A DNA stretch of 5,959 bases from the NCBI GenBank assembly GCA_002937555.1, contig PTKB01000165.1, positions 1 to 5,959 of the forward strand, in the 5' to 3' direction. Shown piece by piece: positions 1-5,959 of this stretch. This stretch comes from Alphaproteobacteria bacterium MarineAlpha10_Bin2 (GTDB lineage Bacteria; Pseudomonadota; Alphaproteobacteria; UBA828). The position numbers and the translations under genes were made by a program. Numbering within the stretch: position 1 is the stretch's first letter; every line of letters begins with the position of its first letter. The notes beneath the pieces are model-generated. The model made no database searches, was not told the DNA's origin, and worked only from the letters and a program-made list of their open reading frames with translations.

Positions 1-446
1 CGGGCAACGATACGCTGAGCGGCGGCACGGGCGATGATGAAATACCCGGCGGGACCGGCAACGATATCATGTCGGGAGGCACCGGAATTGACAATTTCAC
101 TTTCGCCTCGACGTCGGACGGCGAGGCGAATCCGGGCGATAACGCAGACATTATCGGCGGCGGGTTTCACAACATAATTTCGGATTTTACCTCTGGCACA
201 GACAAGATTTCGCTGACAGATAGCAACTTCAATCTCAGCTCATTGTCCGCCGGCTCCAATTTCCTCACCATCGCGGTGCAATTTGACGGCACCAATACGG
301 CGGCCTCCGGCAGCACCCCTTATCTCGTCGTGGATTCAACGAAAACTCTCTATTTCGATGGCAATGGCGCCGACGGAACCGGCTACACGGTGATGACCGA
401 GAACACGAGGGACGCTCCAGCCATCACAGATATTTTGCTGGTTTAA
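1..446 (+). CDS. RTX calcium-binding protein secreted by a type I system, C-terminal part (5' end outside window)
   Basis: The reading frame is open from the left edge (first full codon at 3) to TAA at 444-446, giving the last 147 residues. The ATG at 69 lies inside the repeats and is not the true start. Three consecutive nonapeptides (GNDTLSGGT, GDDEIPGGT, GNDIMSGGT) fit the RTX consensus GGxGxDxUx, which in this family binds calcium in a beta-roll after export. They lead into a region resembling the serralysin C-terminal domain, with the ISDFTSGTDKISL segment at about 177-215 and a later LYFDGNGADG segment. The last five residues are DILLV, an acidic residue plus hydrophobics, as at the uncleaved C-terminal export signal of serralysin-type substrates. 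The transporter genes just downstream support secretion. The catalytic or adhesive part is upstream, so activity (protease, lipase, adhesin, S-layer-like) cannot be told. By eye this segment is richer in A and T than the genes that follow. Confidence 0.9.
   Translation, partial: GNDTLSGGTGDDEIPGGTGNDIMSGGTGIDNFTFASTSDGEANPGDNADIIGGGFHNIISDFTSGTDKISLTDSNFNLSSLSAGSNFLTIAVQFDGTNTAASGSTPYLVVDSTKTLYFDGNGADGTGYTVMTENTRDAPAITDILLV
3..104 (+). repeat. RTX nonapeptide repeats (coding)
   Basis: There are three 27-base coding repeats at 3-29, 30-56 and 57-83, followed by a partial fourth unit at 84-104 that grades into the next domain (GIDNFTF). Each carries the G-[ND]-D start and GGT end of the calcium-binding beta-roll. 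The second unit has proline in place of the usual small or polar residue before GG. The array probably continues to the left of the window. Confidence 0.85.
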
Positions 447-467
447 GGCGAGCGCGATTTTGTAAAA

Positions 468-486
468 TAATCGGCCGCACCGATTA
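468..486. repeat. Inverted repeat between RTX gene and transporter
   Basis: TAATCGG at 468-474 is the exact reverse complement of CCGATTA at 480-486, around a 5-base loop (CCGCA). The RNA could form a 7-bp hairpin 22 bases after the RTX stop codon. No run of T follows, so it is not a typical intrinsic terminator. It could be an mRNA-stabilising or attenuating structure, an operator, or chance. Confidence 0.5.
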
Positions 487-515
487 GGTTTGCCACGAAC
501 CGATAAGGTTGGCCA
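479..515. repeat. Imperfect 17-bp direct repeat, 20-bp period
   Basis: ACCGATTAGGTTTGCCA (479-495) and ACCGATAAGGTTGGCCA (499-515) match at 15 of 17 positions and start 20 bases apart, close to two helical turns. The first copy shares bases with the right arm of the inverted repeat at 468-486. The pair ends 9 bases before the transporter start codon. A paired protein-binding site is possible; no known operator is recognised. Confidence 0.55.
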
Positions 516-524
516 AATAGCATC

Positions 525-2327
525 ATGCCGGCGCCAGATTTACATTCGCTCGACAGCGACAAGCCCGCCAGCCGCGAATGGCTGAAAGCGGTGATGAAGC
601 CGGCGCGCTCGGGCTTGCGCGAGGCCGTAATGGTTTCGCTGTTCATCAATTTACTGGCGCTGGCGGTGCCGATCTTCGTCCTGCAGGTCTATACCCGCGT
701 GGTCTTCAGCCATGGTGTCAGCACGCTTTATGCCCTGTTGATTGGCGTTATGGCGGCGCTGGCATTCGATTTTGTCATTCGCCAGGCGCGCAGCCGCATG
801 TTGCAGCGCGTCGCACTACGCATCGACGTCACGCTCGGGCGCGCGCTATACGACAAAATCTCCGCCCTGCCGCTACGCACGCTCGAAGCCCGGCCATCCA
901 GCTTTTGGCAGACTTTGTTCCGCGATACCGAGGTGGTGCGTAATACGTTTTCAGGCTCCACCGCGGTGCTGTTGACCGATCTCCCTTTCGCGGTGTTGTT
1001 CGTGGCGATCATTTACATCATCGCACCGCCGGTAGTGTGGGTGCTGCTGATTGCGCTGCCGGTCTTCATCATCGTCGCCATCATATCCGGGCGCATGATG
1101 CAGACCGCGACCAAGGGCGAGCGCCAAGCCGGCATCGGCCGCGACGCGTTTATCACCGAAATGTTGCAGGGCCGCTCCACCATTAAGGCGCTGGCGCTGG
1201 AAAGAACGATTAAGCCGGCATGGGAAGAGAAGCACGCCGACACCATCGAGCGCGCCCTGGTGCGCGGCGGGCGCACCGACACATTCAGCAATCTCGGTAT
1301 GACCCTCACCATGCTGACCACCATCGCTCTGGTCACCACCGGCGCGCTTGCCATTATCGACCTCAGGCTGACCATCGGTGCGCTGATCGCCTCGACCATG
1401 CTCGGCAACCGGGTGATCGGGCCGTTCAACCAGCTCGTCGGAAACTGGCGCAACTACGCCAATTGCCGCCAGGCGCTAAAGCGCCTCGATGCGGTGTTCG
1501 CGCTCGCCGAAGACCGGACCGAGCGCAGCATCCGCTTGAACCGCCCGGAAGGCCGTTTGACCCTGGAGGCGGTCAGCTTCGGTTACGAGGATGGACGCCC
1601 GCCGGTGATCGACAATCTTTCGATGGAAGTCAAGCCGCCGGGCATGCTGGGCGTGGTGGGGCGCAACGGCTGCGGCAAGACGACCCTTCTGAAGATGATG
1701 CAGGGCCTTTATGCGCCGACCAGCGGGCGCGTGCTGCTCGACGGCGGCGACACCAGTCAGTTCTCGCGCCACGACCTCGCCACTTGGATCGGCTATGTGC
1801 CGCAGGAGTGTTTTCTCTTTGCCGGCACGATCCGCGAAAACATCGCCATCACCGATCCCGAGGCCAGCGACGAGGAAATCGTCAAAGCGGCGACGCTCGC
1901 CGGTGTGCATGAATATGTCATCGACCTGCCGGACGGCTACGCCACCGAGATCGGCGAGGCCGGCTCACGTCTCTCCGGCGGGCAACGCCAGCGCATCGCC
2001 ATCGCCCGAGCGCTGCTGCCGGATCCGCCGATCCTTCTGCTCGATGAAGTGTCGGGCAATCTCGACATGCAGGCGGAGATTGCCCTGCGCGATACGCTGA
2101 GCGAATTGGCGCGCGACCACACCATCGTCGTCGTTACCCACACCCCCGTCCTGTTGCGTGCCTGCAACAATATCATGGCGCTCGAACGCGGTCGCATTGC
2201 CATGGGCGGGCCGACCCAGGAAATCTTGCCGCGCTTGTTCGGCGGTGGACCGAGGCCGGCGGACGCCGCGTTGGAAGCGCAGGAAAAAGACGTTGCCCTC
2301 GCCGCAACCGCGGAGAAATCGCAATGA
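525..2327 (+). CDS. Type I secretion ABC transporter (permease fused to ATPase), PrtD type
   Basis: This inner-membrane exporter, as a dimer, would use ATP to drive the RTX protein directly out of the cell. Residues about 36-315 form the membrane domain, with hydrophobic segments near 38-56, 66-85, 146-188 (two helices) and 258-298 (two helices). The nucleotide-binding domain covers about 345-565. Visible motifs are A-loop Tyr354, Walker A GRNGCGKT at 379-386 (Lys385), Q-loop Gln427, signature LSGGQ at 483-487, Walker B ILLLDE with Asp507 and Glu508, D-loop SGNLD and H-loop His539, so the ATPase looks intact. The 600-residue length and a first helix near residue 38 show that the N-terminal C39-peptidase-like domain of HlyB-type proteins is absent, as in PrtD/AprD. 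The in-frame stop at 504-506 makes ATG 525 the first possible ATG; no good Shine-Dalgarno precedes it. ATG 594 is an alternative that would keep the first helix. The TGA overlaps the adaptor's ATG. Confidence 0.95.
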   Translation: MPAPDLHSLDSDKPASREWLKAVMKPARSGLREAVMVSLFINLLALAVPIFVLQVYTRVVFSHGVSTLYALLIGVMAALAFDFVIRQARSRMLQRVALRIDVTLGRALYDKISALPLRTLEARPSSFWQTLFRDTEVVRNTFSGSTAVLLTDLPFAVLFVAIIYIIAPPVVWVLLIALPVFIIVAIISGRMMQTATKGERQAGIGRDAFITEMLQGRSTIKALALERTIKPAWEEKHADTIERALVRGGRTDTFSNLGMTLTMLTTIALVTTGALAIIDLRLTIGALIASTMLGNRVIGPFNQLVGNWRNYANCRQALKRLDAVFALAEDRTERSIRLNRPEGRLTLEAVSFGYEDGRPPVIDNLSMEVKPPGMLGVVGRNGCGKTTLLKMMQGLYAPTSGRVLLDGGDTSQFSRHDLATWIGYVPQECFLFAGTIRENIAITDPEASDEEIVKAATLAGVHEYVIDLPDGYATEIGEAGSRLSGGQRQRIAIARALLPDPPILLLDEVSGNLDMQAEIALRDTLSELARDHTIVVVTHTPVLLRACNNIMALERGRIAMGGPTQEILPRLFGGGPRPADAALEAQEKDVALAATAEKSQ

Positions 2328-3616
2328 ACCGGCTCGATGGACTCGAAACCAAAGCCCGCGCCAGGGGTTGGCGGCGCAGCGCCTTTCTGATCATCCTGGC
2401 AATCGCGGTACTGCTCACATGGGCCAATTACGCTGAGTTGGAAGAAGTTGCGGTGGCCAGCGGCGAAGTCGTGCCGCAGGGCCAGGTCAAGGTGATCCAG
2501 CACCTTGAAGGCGGCATTATTAGCCAGATTTTCGTCACCGAAGGCACGATCGTAGAAGCCGGCGACCTGCTGTTGCAGCTCGACCGCGGCATTACCGGGT
2601 CGAACCGCGACGAAGTACAAATCGAATTGGATGGCTTGATTTTGACCCGGGTCCGCCTGGTCGCCGAATCTCAGGGCACGGAACTGGTGTTTCCCGAAGC
2701 GGAATCGGCACGGCAGCCGGAATTGGTTGTGGCGGAGAGACAAACCTTTGAGGGGCACAAGCTTGAGCTCGCGAGCACCATCACCGTGTTGCGCGAGCAG
2801 CAACGCCAACGCGAATTGGATGTTCGGCAAATCCGCGCTCAGCTTAACTCGGTTAGGAACAATTTAGCCCTCACGCTCGAGCGTTTCGTCATGTCGGAGG
2901 AACTGCTCTCCGAAGGCCTGACGCCGAAGATCGACCATGTTCAGATCAAGCAGGAGGTCGAAGAATTACAGGGTGAGATGGAGGAGCTTAAATCCGCGAT
3001 TCCGCGCGCGCAGGCGAGCATCGCCGAAGCTTCGGGGCGCATCAAGGAGGAGAAACTGCGCGCCAAGCGGATCGCTCTCGAAGAGAAGAGCGCGGTCGAG
3101 CGGCGCATTGCCGCCGCCCGTGAGAAACTCAGCCGCGCCACCGACCAGGTCGTGCGGTCGGAAATCACCAGCCCCATCGCCGGCGTGGTGCAGAGCATGC
3201 GCCACCACACCATCGGCGGCGTGGCACGGCCGGGAGAGCCGTTGATGGAGATCGTGCCGACCCAGGAACGGCTGGTTATCGAAGCGAAGCTCAATCCGAC
3301 CGATATCGGCTATGTCCGCGTCGGCCACAAATCTCTGGTCAAAATCACCACTTATGATTTCTCGCGCTATGGCGGGCTCGAAGGCAAGGTCGTTTCGATT
3401 TCGCCCGATTCGCATGTCGATCCCGCCACCGGCCAAAGCTATTTCCGCGTCATTGCCGAAACCGACAAGAATTACCTCGGCGATGGGCCGGGCGATCTGC
3501 CCATCGCACCTGGCATGGAGGCGACGCTCGATATCCACACCGGCTCCAAGAGCGTGATGCAATATTTGCTGAAACCTGTCATCAAGGTTAAGTCGGAAGC
3601 CTTCCGGGAACGCTGA
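2324..3616 (+). CDS. HlyD-family type I secretion periplasmic adaptor (membrane fusion protein)
   Basis: The adaptor would link the ABC transporter to a TolC-like outer-membrane channel across the periplasm. A short basic cytoplasmic tail precedes one membrane helix at about 19-35. Residues 46-90, containing VIQHLEGGIISQIFV, form the first half of the lipoyl-like domain. Residues about 137-275 are a long charged helical hairpin with its turn near 196-206 (SEGLTPKID). SPIAGVVQSM at 283-292 opens the second lipoyl half, followed by a beta-barrel domain. The C-terminal stretch around 396-418 (PGMEATLDIHTGSKSVMQYL) closely follows the conserved end of HlyD proteins. The 430-residue length is normal. 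The ATG shares bases with the transporter's TGA (ATGA), and GGAG at 2312-2315 lies 8 bases upstream, so translation of the two is probably coupled at a fixed ratio. No outer-membrane partner is encoded in the window. Confidence 0.95.
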   Translation: MNRLDGLETKARARGWRRSAFLIILAIAVLLTWANYAELEEVAVASGEVVPQGQVKVIQHLEGGIISQIFVTEGTIVEAGDLLLQLDRGITGSNRDEVQIELDGLILTRVRLVAESQGTELVFPEAESARQPELVVAERQTFEGHKLELASTITVLREQQRQRELDVRQIRAQLNSVRNNLALTLERFVMSEELLSEGLTPKIDHVQIKQEVEELQGEMEELKSAIPRAQASIAEASGRIKEEKLRAKRIALEEKSAVERRIAAAREKLSRATDQVVRSEITSPIAGVVQSMRHHTIGGVARPGEPLMEIVPTQERLVIEAKLNPTDIGYVRVGHKSLVKITTYDFSRYGGLEGKVVSISPDSHVDPATGQSYFRVIAETDKNYLGDGPGDLPIAPGMEATLDIHTGSKSVMQYLLKPVIKVKSEAFRER

Positions 3617-3681
3617 AGCGTAAGACTAAGCAGCGCGCGCGGCGCACCACCCCTCTTCGATGAGTCCACGGAATAAAAATA

Positions 3682-4416
3682 ATGAGCGATGAAATCCGCC
3701 AAGCGCGTATCGATCTTGCCGCCGCCTACCGGCTCGCCCATATGCATGGCCTCTCGGAAGGCATCTGCAACCATCTGACGCTCACGGTTCCCGGGCAGCC
3801 GGACAAGTTTTTGGTAATTTCCTACGGCACCCATTGGAGCGAAGTCACGGCCAGCAACCTCCTGTTGGTTAGCTTCGATGGAGAAGTGCTGGAGGGAGAG
3901 GGCGAGGTCGAAGATACTGCTTTTTGCATTCATGCCCCGATTCACCGCAGAAGGCCGGACCTGAGCTGTGTGATGCACACCCATCAAACCCAGGGGCTTG
4001 CGCTCACCCTGATCGAGGGCGGCATTATCGAGCCGATCAACCAGAATGCGCTGCGCTATTACGGCCGTGTCGCCTATGACAATGATTACGCCGGCGTGGC
4101 CTTCGACGCCGGGGAAGGCGAGCGCCTGGCCGACATCATGCAGGATAAATCCATTCTCATGATGAGCAATCACGGCGTGCTGGTTGGCGGCGCCTCGGTG
4201 GCTCGCGCCTATGACGATCTTTACTATTTGGAACGCACAGCGGCGGCGCAAATTCTGGCCATGAGCACCGGGCGCCCGCTAAAGCGGATACCGCAGGAGA
4301 TTTGCGAGGATACGGCGCGCCAGTTGACGACGGACAACATGCACCGCTTCGCCAATGAGCACTTCAAGTCGCTGAAACGCGTGCTCGACCGCGACCAGCC
4401 GGACTACCGGAACTAA
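3682..4416 (+). CDS. Class II aldolase/adducin-family protein, reaction unknown
   Basis: The 244 residues span one class II aldolase/adducin domain. The N-terminal part has GLSEGICNHLTLTVPG (23-38) and SYGTHWSEVTASNLL (47-61), typical of the adducin-like branch. HTH at 99-101 (after RRRPDLSCVM) and NHG at 163-165 give His99, His101 and His164, the expected divalent-metal ligands. In FucA-type aldolases and ribulose-5-phosphate epimerases a Glu or Asp stands four residues before the conserved His (here His84); this protein has Ala80, with acids only at 77 and 78. Sugar-phosphate aldolase chemistry therefore cannot be assumed. The protein is cytosolic, with no signal peptide. It starts 65 bases after the adaptor, with ACGGAA at 3668-3673 as a plausible ribosome site, and could be read through from the secretion operon, although no shared function is evident. 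It converges on the lipoprotein gene, 4 bases between stop codons. Confidence 0.88.
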   Translation: MSDEIRQARIDLAAAYRLAHMHGLSEGICNHLTLTVPGQPDKFLVISYGTHWSEVTASNLLLVSFDGEVLEGEGEVEDTAFCIHAPIHRRRPDLSCVMHTHQTQGLALTLIEGGIIEPINQNALRYYGRVAYDNDYAGVAFDAGEGERLADIMQDKSILMMSNHGVLVGGASVARAYDDLYYLERTAAAQILAMSTGRPLKRIPQEICEDTARQLTTDNMHRFANEHFKSLKRVLDRDQPDYRN

Positions 4417-4420
4417 CCCA

Positions 4421-5476
4421 TCAGAAAAATGCCACGGCGAAATACAGTCCGCGTGACTTAAGGCGTTCGCAAAGTTCCTTGGCGCCTTGCTCGTTGTCGA
4501 GCGGGCCCGCTTGAACCCGGTAAAATACGCCCATTTCCGCGCCGAAATCGATTCTCCGGACTTGCAGATCCAGGCCGCCCAGCAATTCGGCATGATTACG
4601 GCGCAATATTTGCCATCCGCGCTCGGCGCCCTCCTCGCTGCGGAAAGAAGCGATATGGACGCGAACGCTGGGGCCACCGCTCCCAACCTCTTCCGCCCGC
4701 GCAATCGCTTGCGCCGCTTCGTCATCCTCAGCCATGCCGTCTTTAGTATCTTCGTCACGGCTGGCGACCATGTCATCGCCTTGCGATGTCTTGGCCATGG
4801 CGGGTTCCGCCGACGCTTCCAGCGCCTCGACGGCTTCTGCCCTGTGCTCCGTCGCCGCGACGTCGGGTACGGCGCTGGGCACGTCTCCCGCCGAGTTTTC
4901 CGCACGCGCGATCGCATCTTGGCGCTCGGCTTCCTCGGCGGCGGCGCGCAGCGTATCGGACATCAGCCGCATGGAATCCGCCAATGCCTCCAATTTATTG
5001 AATATGGCGCTCATATCGCCGTACAGGGCGGCATAGTTGCCGCTTTCGATCGGCACCGTGCTGGCCGTTTGCGGCGAAGGCTCGGCCGGGCTTTCGACGG
5101 CGACCGGACTTAAATTGAGATCGGCGAGATTTACCCGCGCCAGGGCTGTCGGCTCGACGCCCTGGCCACGGCGCGCCACCGTCTGGGCAGCGCGCTCCAA
5201 TCGGTTGAGACGGATTATCTCGGCATAGGTCCGGCGCGCCAGTTCGGGCCGGCCGGTGTCCTGATAGACCACGCCCAAATTCAGCAGCGCGAATTCGTTG
5301 CCGGGATTATATTCGAGCGCATCGCCGAGAAACTGTTCGGCGGCGGCGTAATCTCCCGCCTCAAGCGCGTCCGCGCCGCGTTCGGAGAGAGAAACGTCGC
5401 GCGGCGTCTCGACACAAGCGGCAACCAAAACAGCGGCGCACAAAAGCACCGACACTCTAAGCGTATGCCTCACCAA
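4421..5476 (-). CDS. TPR and SPOR domain lipoprotein
   Basis: The 351 residues begin with a short basic region (R3, H4, R7), a hydrophobic stretch and a lipobox VAAC, with Cys21 as lipidation site. The next residue is Val rather than Asp, which by the E. coli rule favours the outer membrane. Residues about 30-62 and 63-95 are two TPR helix pairs (GDYAAAEQFLGDALEYNPGN, then LGVVYQDTGRPELARRTYAE). Residues 100-265 are a low-complexity Ala/Glu/Asp-rich linker with a possible coiled coil near 152-192. Residues about 269-351 form a SPOR domain (VRVHIASFRSEEGAERGWQI and FYRVQAGPLDNEQGAKEL), a fold known to bind glycan strands stripped of stem peptides at division sites. A role in envelope or septal remodelling is inferred. 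An in-frame TAA at 5488-5486 limits the start to TTG 5476 or GTG 5473. GGAAG at 5482-5478 is close to both, leaving 1 and 4 bases, so the GTG is the likelier start. Confidence 0.87.
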   Translation of the reverse strand: MVRHTLRVSVLLCAAVLVAACVETPRDVSLSERGADALEAGDYAAAEQFLGDALEYNPGNEFALLNLGVVYQDTGRPELARRTYAEIIRLNRLERAAQTVARRGQGVEPTALARVNLADLNLSPVAVESPAEPSPQTASTVPIESGNYAALYGDMSAIFNKLEALADSMRLMSDTLRAAAEEAERQDAIARAENSAGDVPSAVPDVAATEHRAEAVEALEASAEPAMAKTSQGDDMVASRDEDTKDGMAEDDEAAQAIARAEEVGSGGPSVRVHIASFRSEEGAERGWQILRRNHAELLGGLDLQVRRIDFGAEMGVFYRVQAGPLDNEQGAKELCERLKSRGLYFAVAFF

Positions 5477-5574
5477 ACTTCCAATTTATTGTTGGGTTGA
5501 TGTGGGGATAGACGAGATACGGTAGCTAAGTTCTTCGAATCGCGCAATATCCGCCGGTCGAGGCAACGACGGCG

Positions 5575-5959
5575 TCAGTTCTTGGGCGCCTCACCCGAGT
5601 GTAACGAAAAACAATATTCGCCTTCACGCCGGAGCGCCTCGCACAGCGCGACCGCCGCGTTCTCACTCGTCACGGCGGCCGCCTCGAGCCGCCACAAGAT
5701 GGTGTCGCCATCGCCCAACTTGACGGCCGAATATTTGGGCCGCAGTTTTTCGAGGAGCGCCGGGTAGCGCGTTTTTAAGACTTCCCACCCTGCGGCGGCG
5801 GCGTCTTCGCGGTCGAATGTGGCGAGAAGAACGGAGAAATCCGTTTCACGCGGGGTCGCTCTCTCCGGCGCGCTGCTTTCTGGCGCAACTTCTTCGAGCG
5901 CGGCCAACGGCACTTCGAACTGATTGTCTTCGATCAAGATTTGTAGCTGTTCGGCGTCG
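5575..5959 (-). CDS. SPOR-like domain protein, C-terminal part (5' end outside window)
   Basis: The frame stays open to the right edge, giving the last 127 residues. The first start-like codon, a TTG at 5937, is probably internal. After an acidic and Pro/Ala-rich stretch, the region at about 5599-5840 matches the SPOR pattern: FSVLLATFDREDAAAAGWEV, then a central ILWRLEA strand and AAVALCEALRREGEYCFSL. It lines up along its length with the SPOR domain of the adjacent lipoprotein (HIASFRSEEGAERGWQIL, FYRVQAGPL, GAKELCERLKSRGLYFAV), so the two are probably paralogous domains. The usual YRV-GP strand is altered here to WRLEAAAV, so glycan binding may be weakened or changed. The gene lies 98 bases upstream of the lipoprotein gene on the same strand, so cotranscription is possible. 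The missing N-terminus may hold a membrane anchor, TPRs or another domain. Confidence 0.75.
   Translation of the reverse strand, partial: DAEQLQILIEDNQFEVPLAALEEVAPESSAPERATPRETDFSVLLATFDREDAAAAGWEVLKTRYPALLEKLRPKYSAVKLGDGDTILWRLEAAAVTSENAAVALCEALRREGEYCFSLHSGEAPKN

Noticed and set aside
1220..1912. A 230-codon + strand frame inside the ABC transporter gene
   Set aside because: It is an out-of-frame reading across the Walker A region; its composition (Arg, His, Ala, Gly) is typical of a shadow frame.
1937..2830. A 297-codon open frame on the - strand across the ABC/HlyD junction
   Set aside because: It lies opposite two genes with unmistakable motifs, has no recognisable domain, and is the kind of long antisense frame expected in GC-rich coding DNA.
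3617..3681. Terminator or promoter between the HlyD adaptor and the aldolase gene
   Set aside because: I see no stable hairpin with a T run and no convincing -35/-10 pair in these 65 bases, only a GC-rich stretch and a plausible ribosome site.
4399..4420. Possible bidirectional terminator between the convergent aldolase and SPOR genes (CCGG-ACTA-CCGG at 4399-4410)
   Set aside because: The stem has only 4 bp, lies within the aldolase coding end and has no adjoining T run.
4279..4917. A 212-codon open frame on the - strand overlapping the ends of the aldolase and SPOR genes
   Set aside because: Its Arg-rich N-terminal sequence is an out-of-frame reading of the lipoprotein gene and it has no family features.
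4487..5113. A 208-codon open frame on the + strand opposite the SPOR lipoprotein
   Set aside because: Its Arg/Gly/Ala-rich translation shows no domain, and the - strand carries a lipobox, TPRs and a SPOR domain over the same bases.
5477..5574. Promoter on the - strand upstream of the lipoprotein gene (TTGCGC, 17-base spacer, TACCGT)
   Set aside because: Each box matches only three consensus bases, so it cannot be separated from chance.

Overview
The window reads as a chromosomal stretch of a GC-rich Gram-negative bacterium. An alphaproteobacterium is my best guess, based on codon use and gene families, but no marker gene here proves it. All coding sequence falls in six genes, four on the + strand and two on the - strand, with little non-coding DNA. 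I see no tRNA, rRNA, CRISPR array, insertion sequence or phage gene.

Left part (1-3616, + strand): a type I secretion (T1SS) locus. It opens with the C-terminal end of a secreted RTX protein: calcium-binding nonapeptide repeats, a serralysin-type C-terminal domain and a terminal acidic-hydrophobic tail (DILLV). After 78 bases comes a 600-residue ABC transporter of the PrtD type, without an N-terminal peptidase-like domain. Its stop overlaps the start of a 430-residue HlyD-family periplasmic adaptor (ATGA overlap). Substrate, inner-membrane ATPase and adaptor are therefore adjacent and codirectional. The third channel component, a TolC-like outer-membrane protein, is not in the window. The 78-base gap between substrate and transporter holds a perfect 7-bp inverted repeat and an imperfect 17-bp direct repeat with a 20-bp period, the only clear non-coding structure here.

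Middle (3682-4416, + strand): a class II aldolase/adducin-family protein, 65 bases after the adaptor. It keeps the three metal-binding histidines, but the family's catalytic acid appears replaced by alanine, so its reaction cannot be named.

Right part (4421-5959, - strand): two convergent genes, each ending in a SPOR-like peptidoglycan-binding domain. The complete one is a predicted lipoprotein with two TPR repeats, a long acidic Ala/Glu-rich linker and a C-terminal SPOR domain. The other is cut by the right edge, and only its diverged SPOR-like C-terminus is visible. The two domains resemble each other and probably arose by duplication. The aldolase and SPOR genes meet tail to tail, 4 bases apart.

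The left half would export an adhesin, enzyme or surface-layer-like RTX protein, while the right half concerns the cell envelope or cell division. Nothing in the sequence ties the two halves together functionally. I find no clear sign of an undescribed system; the best leads are the structured RTX-transporter gap, the altered aldolase active site and the paired SPOR proteins.
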